From NCBI GenBank assembly GCA_003516765.1, contig DPCD01000143.1, positions 1 to 5,276 of the forward strand: DNA of 5,276 nucleotides, in the 5' to 3' direction. This document shows, piece after piece, positions 1 through 5,232 of the stretch (within the stretch, counting starts at the first letter, position 1; each line of letters opens with the position of its first letter). Source of the DNA: Clostridiales bacterium (GTDB lineage: Bacteria; Bacillota; Clostridia; Oscillospirales; Oscillospiraceae). The position numbers were made by a program, and so were the translations under genes. A model generated the notes under the pieces. It saw nothing but the letters and a program-made list of their open reading frames with translations, had not been told where the DNA came from and did not search any database.

Positions 1-217
1 GGCACGGCCGGTGGTTATGATTTGTACACGTTCAGGGCTTTGACTGCGTTTCTTCCTGTCCGATCAGTTTCTTTTCCTGTGCGGACTGCTTTGTCTATCT
101 GCATATCTCCGCTGTCTTCCGCATGGGAAAACGCCTGCGTCCTGTTCAGAACACAAGCCACAGCGAAAGAAAGTGCAGATTCTCCATCTGGATCACAACA
201 CTTGAATTTGGGTACAG
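1..217. other. No supportable gene (left edge)
   Basis: I see no convincing gene here. The plus-strand open frame that crosses it begins with TTG and has no ribosome binding site or recognisable protein pattern. On the minus strand an open frame ends at a TAA near position 17, but its only ATG would give 29 residues with a badly spaced purine stretch. The stretch lies downstream of a minus-strand terminator and no gene of the window reaches it. Confidence 0.5.
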
Positions 218-249
218 AAAAAGGACGGCTGTCTGAAAATCAGCCGCCC
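218..249 (-). terminator. Intrinsic terminator, minus strand
   Basis: Read on the minus strand, GGGCGGCTG (249-241) pairs with CAGCCGTCC (231-223). This gives a 9-bp stem with one G-U pair and a 9-nt loop, followed directly by TTTTT (222-218). The plus strand has no T run after the stem, so the terminator is one-directional. It is the first good stop signal after the coiled-coil gene ending at 517 and probably ends that transcript, leaving a 3' untranslated stretch of about 270 nt. Confidence 0.75.
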
Positions 250-516
250 GAGAAGGAAATATCTACAAGTTATTTCCGGCTTGTCTGCCTTGAAAACCGC
301 TTGCCCCTATTTTGCCCCCAATGGATGACGAAAACAGAGCCCCTTTTGATCTTTTCTGGCACAAAGGGAGCGGTTTTCGGAGCTGCAGTTTGATATGTAG
401 GATAGAACGATATGTGCAGGAAGACCTCGCGTGCTGCTTTACTGCCGCCTCCGTATGGCACGGCATTGGGATTGCGTATACCCGGATGCACCCTTACATA
501 GCAGCTGTAGGATCTA
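250..516 (-). other. Untranslated stretch below the coiled-coil gene; possible element remnant
   Basis: No gene is supported here. Two minus-strand open frames (67 and 84 residues) cover it. Neither has a good ribosome binding site or a recognisable domain, although the 84-residue frame starts at a TTG overlapping the upstream gene's stop. Two visible structures are a perfect hairpin, GGAAATA (255-261) with TATTTCC (271-277), and a direct repeat of TTGCCCC at 301-307 and 312-318. The stretch probably forms the 3' untranslated region of the upstream gene. Confidence 0.4.
301..318. repeat. TTGCCCC direct repeat, 11-bp period
   Basis: TTGCCCC occurs at 301-307 and again at 312-318, one helical turn apart, in a T-plus-C context. 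Short direct repeats of this kind occur as arm-type binding sites near the 3' ends of tyrosine integrase genes in Firmicutes. No integrase is recognisable here, so this would at most be a remnant. Chance similarity is quite possible. Confidence 0.3.
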
Positions 517-822
517 TCAGGCAAGCCGCTTTTCGAGGGCGTCGATTCTCTGCGACTGGGAGCGGACGATGGCTTTCAAAAAGTCGAGTTCTTCTTCGAG
601 TTCTTCCGTCTTGCTTTTCGGGGTGAGCGTTTCAAGAATCGTCTGCTGCCCTTCGGCAAGTAACTTGAGACTCGGCATGATCGTGTTCTCGATCATCACC
701 TGCATGTCATGCACAGCCCCATGCCGCGCCTCGTTTGCCATTTCTGTCATGCGTGTGTTCATGCGCTGCTCTGAATCTTGAATCATTTCCCTGATGGCAC
801 GCAAATCCTTTTCGTCTAACAT
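517..822 (-). CDS. Small coiled-coil protein of unknown function
   Basis: This is a 101-residue protein with no signal peptide or membrane segment. The charged, helical N-terminal part (about 1-45) is rich in Met, Glu and Arg. A middle segment, KLLAEGQQTILETL (53-66), leads into an acidic stretch, EELEEELDFL (73-82), and a final heptad-like helix ending in DALEKRLA, so it should form a coiled coil and oligomerise. The KLLAEGQQ...LKAIVR arrangement resembles small uncharacterised proteins I have seen in clostridial genomes; I know no function for them. The ATG at 822 is chosen because AGGAGG lies 9 nt upstream (832-837). An in-frame ATG at 840 would overlap that site, and longer extensions run through the structured leader. 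It has its own promoter (1115-1144) and is followed by the terminator at 218-249. Confidence 0.85.
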   Translation of the reverse strand: MLDEKDLRAIREMIQDSEQRMNTRMTEMANEARHGAVHDMQVMIENTIMPSLKLLAEGQQTILETLTPKSKTEELEEELDFLKAIVRSQSQRIDALEKRLA

Positions 823-1108
823 CGTCTCAATCCTCCTCATTCCTTTGTTCTGGTGTGGGCGCAGCTTTGGACGGTGGAAGTCAAGGGCAAAGCCCCAAAT
901 CAGCCGGTGTCTCATCAGCTGCACCCACGAACCCGCTCGATACAGAGTACAATGCTTTCGCCCTGTACGCAACGCCCGAAGCGATCTGCCGCAAGGTTCT
1001 GGTATAGCTAGCGTTTCCGGCGATACCGATGTGCCCGCTCGAAGCGGATCAAAAGGCGTAAGCCCCCCCGGCAACCACGTCCCAAACGCGTCGTATAACG
1101 CTAGCTAC
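823..1108 (-). ncRNA. Long structured leader RNA, type not recognised
   Basis: About 285 nt separate the predicted transcription start from the coiled-coil gene, and they contain several strong complementary segments. An 11-bp perfect pair, TAGCTAGCGTT (1005-1015) with AACGCTAGCTA (1097-1107), closes an 81-nt domain holding a CCGCT-AGCGG hairpin. A second domain has GTACA (947-951) pairing with TGTAC (964-968), with GCGAAAGC, a GNRA tetraloop hairpin, at its tip. A 12-bp stem (855-866 with 917-928, one G-U pair) encloses a 50-nt arm with a GGGC-UUU-GCCC hairpin. I looked for signatures of T-box, cobalamin, TPP, FMN, c-di-GMP, c-di-AMP, RNase P, tmRNA and SRP RNAs and saw none. There is no obvious terminator before the start codon. 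It may be a cis-regulatory leader or a separate small RNA. The fold was done by eye. Confidence 0.5.
832..837 (-). promoter_or_regulatory. Ribosome binding site of the coiled-coil gene
   Basis: A perfect AGGAGG on the minus strand sits 9 nt before the ATG at 822. It decides the start, because the frame stays open for a further 84 codons upstream. Confidence 0.85.
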
Positions 1109-1114
1109 GCTTTC

Positions 1115-1144
1115 ACTCTAGCACAAGTATACGGGCGCTGTCAA
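1115..1144 (-). promoter_or_regulatory. Promoter for the structured leader and coiled-coil gene
   Basis: On the minus strand, a perfect -35 box TTGACA (1144-1139) is followed after 18 nt by TAGAGT (1120-1115), with an extended -10 TG in TGCTAGAGT. Predicted start is near 1108, at the foot of the 11-bp leader stem. It lies 44 nt past the murC stop, so the downstream gene can be expressed independently of murC. Confidence 0.75.
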
Positions 1145-1187
1145 TGCTTTTCAGGGGCTTTCTGCTTCCCGCGGTCTCTGGGCGATC

Positions 1188-2585
1188 TCAAAGAGAAGTG
1201 TTTGCAGGAGTTTCCTGTAATTTCAGGAGTTTTTCGCCTGCCTTGTAGATATCGCCCGCGCCGACGGTGAGGATGATATCGCCGGGCTGTGCGATGGAGG
1301 CAAGATAGTCGGTCAGCTGCGGAAGACCGGGGCAGTAGACACTGCCAGGAATCTGATCGGCAAGGTCCTTGGAGCTGATGCCGATGGTGTTGGACTCGCG
1401 CGCGGCGTAAATGTCGGTCAGCACTGCGAGGTCTGCCGCGGAAAGCTCGCGGACAAAATCGGAAAACAGTGCCTTTGTCCGGGAATAGGTATGCGGCTGG
1501 AACGCACAGATTACGCGCCGGTAGCCCATCAGGAGCACCGCGCTCAGAAGCGCATGCAGCTCCGCCGGGTGGTGGGAATAGTCGTCATACACGTCTGCGC
1601 CGTGATACCGACCCTTGAATTCCAGACGCCTGCCTGCGCCGTGGAATTCGTGCAGCGCCCGCTGTACTGCCTCCGCCGGAATCGAGAACTTCCAGCAGAC
1701 CGCGCACGCGGCAAGCGCGTTCATTGCGTTGTGCCGTCCGATGACGCCGAGCTCCAGATGGCAGTAGGGCTTGCCGCCGCAGACGACGTCAAAGCAGCGG
1801 TAGTCTTCGCTGAAATTTGTTCCATAGACGTCGTTCGTCTCTGCCATACCGAAGCGCACGAGCGGGAGTCCTTCCAGTGCGTCCATGGTGTTTTTGTCGT
1901 CGCCGTTCGCTACGATCAGACCTTCCGCGGGCACCAGTTCGGCAAAGCGGCGGAACGAATGCTTCACGTCCTCCAGATCCTTGAAAAAGTCCAGATGGTC
2001 CGCGTCGATGTCCAGCACGACTGCCGTCGTGGGGAAGAAATTCAAAAACGAGTTGCAGTATTCGCAGCTCTCAAGAATGATCGTGTCGCCCTGACCCACG
2101 CGGTGCCCCGCGCCAAGCAGCGGAAGAGAGCCGCCGATCATGACCGTGGGGTCCTTGCCTGCCTCCATGAAAATCTGCGTGAGCATGGAGGTTGTCGTGG
2201 TCTTGCCGTGCGTGCCGGAGACGCAGATGGCGTGGCGGTACGCCTTCATGATATAGCCCCATGCCTGTGCGCGCTCAAAAATCGGAATGCCGGCTGCGCG
2301 GGCAGCGGCAATTTCGGGGTTATCATTGTTGGCAGCGGCAGTGCGGATGACGCAGTCCGCACCCTCAATATTTTCTGCCCGGTGCCCGATCGAAACGGCA
2401 ATACCCTTTGCCATCAGTTCGTCGGTCGAAACCGAGGCGTTCATATCCGAACCGGAAATCTGCATGCCCATGCTGCGCAGCACCAGCCCCAGCGGGCGCA
2501 TGGAAACGCCGCCGATGCCGACCAGGTGCGCGTGTCTGCCGGGTTTTAAATAATCGTTGATCTGAAAATGAGAAGAGTTCTCCAT
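1188..2585 (-). CDS. murC: UDP-N-acetylmuramate--L-alanine ligase MurC
   Basis: This cytoplasmic ATP-dependent ligase adds L-alanine to UDP-MurNAc, the first step of the peptidoglycan stem peptide. At 465 residues it is a normal full length. Visible in order: a Rossmann-type GIGGVSM (23-29) for UDP-MurNAc; the ATP loop GTHGKTTTTSM (124-134); IDADHLDFF (193-201); GRHNAMNALAA (283-293); GAGRRLE (316-322); DDYSHHPAE (334-342); FQPHTYSRT (362-370); DIYAARE (391-397); VGAGDIYK (441-448). The acidic segment reads ESCEYCNSF (172-180) instead of the EADESDGSF type, a variant I associate with clostridial MurC. Serine replaces the usual glycine in GIGGxGM and in DDYGHHP. GGAGGT (2592-2597) lies 6 nt before the ATG. 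It is transcribed alone, away from other mur genes, and no clear terminator follows its stop. Confidence 0.97.
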   Translation of the reverse strand: MENSSHFQINDYLKPGRHAHLVGIGGVSMRPLGLVLRSMGMQISGSDMNASVSTDELMAKGIAVSIGHRAENIEGADCVIRTAAANNDNPEIAAARAAGIPIFERAQAWGYIMKAYRHAICVSGTHGKTTTTSMLTQIFMEAGKDPTVMIGGSLPLLGAGHRVGQGDTIILESCEYCNSFLNFFPTTAVVLDIDADHLDFFKDLEDVKHSFRRFAELVPAEGLIVANGDDKNTMDALEGLPLVRFGMAETNDVYGTNFSEDYRCFDVVCGGKPYCHLELGVIGRHNAMNALAACAVCWKFSIPAEAVQRALHEFHGAGRRLEFKGRYHGADVYDDYSHHPAELHALLSAVLLMGYRRVICAFQPHTYSRTKALFSDFVRELSAADLAVLTDIYAARESNTIGISSKDLADQIPGSVYCPGLPQLTDYLASIAQPGDIILTVGAGDIYKAGEKLLKLQETPANTSL

Positions 2586-2625
2586 CGGGATACCTCCGAG
2601 GCTGCAAAGATTTTGCTTGCAAACT

Positions 2626-2671
2626 GCCGCCCGCGTCCGTATGATAGGAGTAGAAAAGCGGGTGCTGCGGC
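2626..2671 (-). other. Hairpin in the murC 5' leader
   Basis: In the leader between the predicted start (about 2683) and the murC ribosome binding site, CCCGC pairs with GCGGG (2662-2658 with 2634-2630) and GCCG with CGGC (2671-2668 with 2629-2626), with a bulge on one side. There is no T run, so it is not a terminator. It could affect leader stability, but no function can be assigned. Confidence 0.35.
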
Positions 2672-2689
2672 AAATCGCTGAACTGGTTT

Positions 2690-2718
2690 ATTATAACCCA
2701 AATTTGCCCATAACACAA
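2690..2718 (-). promoter_or_regulatory. murC promoter
   Basis: On the minus strand TTGTGT (2718-2713) lies 17 nt before a perfect TATAAT (2695-2690). Start is predicted near 2683, giving a leader of about 97 nt. The -35 matches consensus at three positions only, but the -10 and spacing are ideal. For the divergent cca gene the best plus-strand candidate, TTGCCC (2704-2709) with TACTGC (2727-2732), is weak and overlaps this site. Confidence 0.7.
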
Positions 2719-2729
2719 GCGAAAAATAC

Positions 2730-2759
2730 TGCGTTCCGGCAGGTTGCGTTCCGGCAGGT
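2730..2759 (+). repeat. Perfect 15-bp tandem duplication before cca
   Basis: TGCGTTCCGGCAGGT occurs twice in direct succession (2730-2744 and 2745-2759), immediately before the cca ribosome binding site. It is noncoding if cca starts at 2774. Confidence 0.9.
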
Positions 2760-2773
2760 GGGAGGCGAAAAAT

Positions 2774-3892
2774 ATGCGTCCGGATGAGCTGTTAAAAAAA
2801 CTGGAGGATGAGGGCTTCGAGGCGTGCTTTGTCGGCGGCTGCGTGCGGGACACGCTGCTCGGTCGCCCGGTTCACGACTGGGACATTACAACCTCTGCGC
2901 TTCCCGAGCAGACGATGGCGCTGTTTCCGCGCTGCATTCCGACGGGACTCAAACACGGCACGGTTACGGTGCTGCTGAACGGCGAAAGCTTTGAGGTCAC
3001 AACCTTCCGAAAAGACGGCGCGTATCACGACGCCCGCCACCCGGACAAGGTCACGTTTGTGCCGAGGCTGGAAGAAGACCTGGCGCGGCGAGACTTCACA
3101 ATCAACGCCATGGCGATGCATTTAGACGGCAGCATCACCGACTGCTTTCATGGGCGCGAGGATCTGCAAAGCGGCGTGATTCGCTGCGTTGGAGACCCGG
3201 ACCTGCGGTTTCGGGAGGATGCGCTGCGGATGCTGCGCGCCCGGCGCTTTTCCGCGCAGCTCGGCTTTCAAATCGAAGCCGGAACTGAGCGCGCCATCAA
3301 GGAAAATGCACACCTCTGCCGTGCGCTCTCCAGCGAGCGGGTCTGCGCGGAGACAGAAAAAACACTGCTGTCCGAGCGCCCCGAGACGCTCGGCGTGATG
3401 ATCGAAGAGGGGCTTCTTGTCGCATGCGCTCTGGAAGGCAGCTATGATCTGCGGCAGCTTCGCACGGTTCCGCCGGAGCCGGACGCACGCTGGGCGATGC
3501 TGCAGGTTTTGATACCGGAGCTGGATCTTCGCGCGTTCCGGATGCCGGCGAAGCGCGTCCGCCTGGCAGAAGCTGCCGCTGCAGGCTACCAGCCGCACTA
3601 CGACCGGCAGGCGCTGAAAGAATTGATGGCGGAGGCGGGGACAGAAACCGCGTTCGTCTGCGCGCAGCTGAGCGCGCAAGCGGCGCTTTTCCGGGAGATT
3701 CAGGAAAGCGGTGAGTGCGTGAGCCTGCGCAATCTTGCAGTCTCCGGGAAGGATTTTCCGGCACTTGCCGGAAAACGGACAGGCGAAATGCTGCAGACAC
3801 TTCTTCGGCATGTGCTTTTGCACCCGGAAGACAACAACCGCCAGACGCTGCTGCGTCTGGCGGAAGAAAAGCTTCGGGAATTCAGATTCTGA
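2774..3892 (+). CDS. cca: CCA-adding tRNA nucleotidyltransferase (class II)
   Basis: The enzyme adds or repairs the 3' CCA end of tRNAs using CTP and ATP, without a nucleic acid template. Visible in 372 residues: FVGGCVRDTLLG (19-30) and the metal-binding HDWD pair (D35, D37) of the palm; a flexible loop with YHDARHPD (84-91); RRDFTINAMA (105-114) for the ribose; EDALR (148-152), the nucleotide-templating EDxxR motif, in REDALRMLRARRF; SSERVCAE (186-193); and a C-terminal LRNLAVSGKDF to NNRQTLL region (318-360) like the Bacillus-type tail domain. There is no HD phosphohydrolase domain. The ATG at 2774 has GGGAGG (2760-2765) 8 nt upstream; an in-frame TTG at 2744 is less likely. The tRNA-Val in this window already encodes CCA, so repair would be the role for that tRNA. 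The stop overlaps the convergent exchanger gene by 11 bp. Confidence 0.95.
   Translation: MRPDELLKKLEDEGFEACFVGGCVRDTLLGRPVHDWDITTSALPEQTMALFPRCIPTGLKHGTVTVLLNGESFEVTTFRKDGAYHDARHPDKVTFVPRLEEDLARRDFTINAMAMHLDGSITDCFHGREDLQSGVIRCVGDPDLRFREDALRMLRARRFSAQLGFQIEAGTERAIKENAHLCRALSSERVCAETEKTLLSERPETLGVMIEEGLLVACALEGSYDLRQLRTVPPEPDARWAMLQVLIPELDLRAFRMPAKRVRLAEAAAAGYQPHYDRQALKELMAEAGTETAFVCAQLSAQAALFREIQESGECVSLRNLAVSGKDFPALAGKRTGEMLQTLLRHVLLHPEDNNRQTLLRLAEEKLREFRF
3828..3862 (-). terminator. Candidate terminator of the exchanger gene inside cca
   Basis: A perfect 10-bp stem, CGCCAGACGC (3839-3848) with GCGTCTGGCG (3853-3862), has a 4-nt loop. On the minus strand it starts 19 nt after the exchanger stop and is followed by T-rich GTTGTTGTCTT (3838-3828). 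The plus strand has no T tract after it. It lies in cca codons 356-363 (RQTLLRLA). The imperfect T tract makes termination strength uncertain. Confidence 0.5.
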
Positions 3893-4859
3893 CGGTGACA
3901 AACACGTAGGCGATGTAGAGCGCCGCCATGATGATGCCCTGCAGCTTGGTAAAGCGCTTGCAGAGCATCGTCGGAATGACGGCAATTGCCGTCTCCAGCA
4001 CGCACATTGGCATGTCCAGATAGACCGTCTGCCGCACCGACTGCGCCGCAATCTGCAGCCCGTCGCCGGAAATGAGGGCGCACAGCGGCAGAATGATTGT
4101 GATGTCAATGATGTTTGCGCCCAGAATGTTGCCGACCGACATCGAAGACTGCTTTTTGACAATCGCCGTGATCGCCGTCACAAGCTCGGGAAGCGACGTG
4201 CCGATGGCAACCATGGTGACGGCGATGATGCGCTCGGAAACGCCGAGCAGCTGCGCCAGCACCGTGCCGTTGTCGACCAGAAGATTCGAGCCTACCACAA
4301 GGCACGCCGCGCCGAGGACGAACAACGCAAGATTTTTGACGAGTGCGTTTCTGCTCTTGTCTACGCAGACCTCCTTGTCGGTATGCTCCTCCTGCGAGAG
4401 CTTCTTTGCGCTGCGGATATTTTCAATGAGAAAGGCGATGAACAGTACCAGCACAATCAGACTTTCCGGCAGGCTCAGAAGACCGTCGCGGCACAAAAGC
4501 CACAGCACGAGCGTGCTGAGAACCATCAGAACGCCTTTGACGCTGAACTGGCTCATGCGGATGGCAACGGGCATGAAGATGAGTGAAATTGCCATGATGA
4601 GCCCTGTGTTTGCTGTGACCGAGCCGATGGCGTTGCCGATTGCCAGATCGGTGCTGCCTTCTGCTGCCGCCATGGTCGAAACGATGATCTCCGGCAGCGT
4701 CGTTGCCATCGATACGACCGTCGCGCCGATCAGAAACTGCGGCAGCCCGGACGCTGCTGCCATCCACGTTGCGGCGTCCACGAACCAGTCGCCGCCCTTG
4801 ACGATCAGCACGAGCCCCAGCAGAAACAGCAAAATCGTGATAATAAGTGATGATGACAT
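3882..4859 (-). CDS. CaCA-family cation exchanger, probably Mn2+ (or Ca2+) export
   Basis: This is a 325-residue inner-membrane antiporter with about ten hydrophobic segments in two related halves joined by a charged loop (about 147-172). The N half has the alpha-1 repeat GATVVSMATTLPEI (45-58) and GNAIGSVTAN (75-84). The C half has alpha-2 AIGTSLPEL (218-226) and GNILGANIIDI (243-253). The ion-site glutamates E57 and E225, plus N84 and D252, match the ligand positions known for archaeal Na+/Ca2+ exchangers. Alpha-1 reads TTLPE rather than TSLPE, and GSV rather than GSN. CaCA proteins usually exchange Ca2+ for Na+ or H+; the upstream manganese riboswitch points to Mn2+ as the physiological substrate, which is inference. 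The ATG at 4859 is set by GGGAGG (4867-4872) 7 nt upstream; a longer 346-residue reading would translate the regulatory leader. Confidence 0.93.
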   Translation of the reverse strand: MSSSLIITILLFLLGLVLIVKGGDWFVDAATWMAAASGLPQFLIGATVVSMATTLPEIIVSTMAAAEGSTDLAIGNAIGSVTANTGLIMAISLIFMPVAIRMSQFSVKGVLMVLSTLVLWLLCRDGLLSLPESLIVLVLFIAFLIENIRSAKKLSQEEHTDKEVCVDKSRNALVKNLALFVLGAACLVVGSNLLVDNGTVLAQLLGVSERIIAVTMVAIGTSLPELVTAITAIVKKQSSMSVGNILGANIIDITIILPLCALISGDGLQIAAQSVRQTVYLDMPMCVLETAIAVIPTMLCKRFTKLQGIIMAALYIAYVFVTVRI

Positions 4860-4866
4860 AACAATT

Positions 4867-4872
4867 CCTCCC
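4867..4872 (-). promoter_or_regulatory. Ribosome binding site of the exchanger gene
   Basis: Minus-strand GGGAGG lies 7 nt before the ATG at 4859. It rules out the upstream in-frame start at 4922, which lies inside the riboswitch terminator. Confidence 0.85.
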
Positions 4873-4892
4873 GTTTGTCTGGCAGAAGGAAG

Positions 4893-4929
4893 AAAAAAAG
4901 ACCTTCTGCACGTGATGTGCAAAAAGTCT
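4893..4929 (-). terminator. Riboswitch-controlled intrinsic terminator
   Basis: On the minus strand AGACTTTTTGCAC (4929-4917) pairs over all 13 positions (two G-U) with GTGCAGAAGGTCT (4911-4899) around a 5-nt loop, followed by six more T (4898-4893). The 5' arm contains the P1 3' strand of the upstream aptamer (4926-4919), so the two helices exclude each other. If P1 forms, the freed GCAGAAGG can pair with CCTTCTGC just downstream (4890-4883). Confidence 0.88.
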
Positions 4930-5008
4930 CGTTCCTGTTTCCAGGCGCAAAGCCACCGGAAAAACCGGGCGATTGTTGGCTGTGCGATTGTAACTACTCC
5001 CTCTCAGC
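4919..5008 (-). ncRNA. yybP-ykoY manganese riboswitch aptamer
   Basis: Minus-strand RNA just upstream of the exchanger gene. P1 is formed by GCUGAGAG (5008-5001) with CUUUUUGC (4926-4919), with one U-U mismatch. The hallmark GGGAGUAG follows on the 5' side. Then come CGCA/UGCG (4986-4983 with 4949-4946), GCCA/UGGC (4980-4977 with 4955-4952), a CCGG-UUUUU-CCGG hairpin (4968-4956), and a 3' hairpin CCUG-GAAA-CAGG (4945-4934) leading into AACGAGAC before P1 closes. This order and the GGGAGUAG and CGAGAC segments fit the yybP-ykoY class, established as a Mn2+ sensor before Mn2+ and other cation transporters. Transcription starts at its edge and a terminator overlaps P1, so it should act as a transcriptional ON switch. 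Covariance-model confirmation was not possible here. Confidence 0.87.
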
Positions 5009-5015
5009 AAGGCAT

Positions 5016-5044
5016 AGTATAGAGGATTTCCGGCGCCGCGTCAA
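5016..5044 (-). promoter_or_regulatory. Promoter of the riboswitch-exchanger transcript
   Basis: On the minus strand TTGACG (5044-5039) lies 17 nt before TATACT (5021-5016), each matching consensus at five of six positions. Start is predicted at about 5009, right at the 5' strand of P1. The spacer contains the palindrome CGGCGCCG (5031-5038). The promoter is divergent from the tRNA promoter, with about 70 bp between the two. Confidence 0.85.
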
Positions 5045-5115
5045 GCGGAAAAATGCAGGATTTGGGCATTGGAGGGAAACTGACCAGCAAAATGCACGCA
5101 GGTTAAAACTCATGG

Positions 5116-5145
5116 TTGACTTTTGCCTATCCTTTCTGCTATAAT
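5116..5145 (+). promoter_or_regulatory. tRNA-Val promoter
   Basis: TTGACT (5116-5121) is separated by 18 nt from a perfect TATAAT (5140-5145), with an extended -10 TGC just before it. Start is expected near 5152, only a few nucleotides before the tRNA, so the 5' leader removed by RNase P would be very short. Confidence 0.9.
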
Positions 5146-5155
5146 ACTTGCGCAC

Positions 5156-5232
5156 GGAGGCTTAGCTCAGCTGGTTAGAGCGCCTGCTTCACACGCAGGA
5201 GGTCGATGGTTCGAGTCCATTAGTCTCCACCA
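5156..5232 (+). tRNA. tRNA-Val (anticodon CAC)
   Basis: A 77-nt cloverleaf. The acceptor GGAGGCT pairs with AGTCTCC (one G-U); D stem GCTC/GAGC; anticodon stem CCTGC/GCAGG with loop TTCACAC; five-base variable loop; T stem GATGG/CCATT with loop TTCGAGT; discriminator A; encoded CCA (5230-5232). The anticodon CAC (5190-5192) reads GUG, a valine codon. It has its own promoter and terminator, so it is a single-gene unit as far as the window shows. Confidence 0.95.

Noticed and set aside
18..104. 29-residue minus-strand frame near the left edge
   Set aside because: It is short, has poor ribosome binding site spacing and lies beyond a terminator.
270..524. 84-residue minus-strand frame starting at TTG across the coiled-coil stop
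   Set aside because: There is no good ribosome binding site and no recognisable domain; coupling to the upstream stop is possible but unsupported.
905..921. CUGAUGA in the leader RNA, as in the hammerhead ribozyme core
   Set aside because: The expected GAAA is replaced by CAAAG, and the flanking strands pair with each other in the wrong topology for a hammerhead.
823..1074. N-terminal extension of the coiled-coil protein by up to 84 residues
   Set aside because: The perfect AGGAGG sits before the ATG at 822, and the extension would translate through the structured leader without any protein-like pattern.
1491..2549. 352-residue plus-strand frame antisense to murC
   Set aside because: It mirrors the codon structure of murC, whose family motifs are unmistakable; Arg-, Val- and His-rich composition is typical of a shadow frame.
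2744..2773. Upstream TTG start for cca
   Set aside because: It has no ribosome binding site, and translation from it would run through GGGAGG, which fits the ATG at 2774 better.
3122..4162. 346-residue minus-strand frame antisense to cca
   Set aside because: It is the complement of conserved cca motifs and runs into the exchanger in another frame; Arg-, Ser- and Cys-rich with no domain.
4860..4922. 21-residue N-terminal extension of the exchanger
   Set aside because: It lies in the riboswitch terminator region; the ribosome binding site and first membrane helix fit the ATG at 4859.
4072..5022. 316-residue plus-strand frame over the exchanger and its leader
   Set aside because: It is antisense to an exchanger with intact alpha repeats and to the riboswitch; low-complexity Met/Ser/Thr composition.
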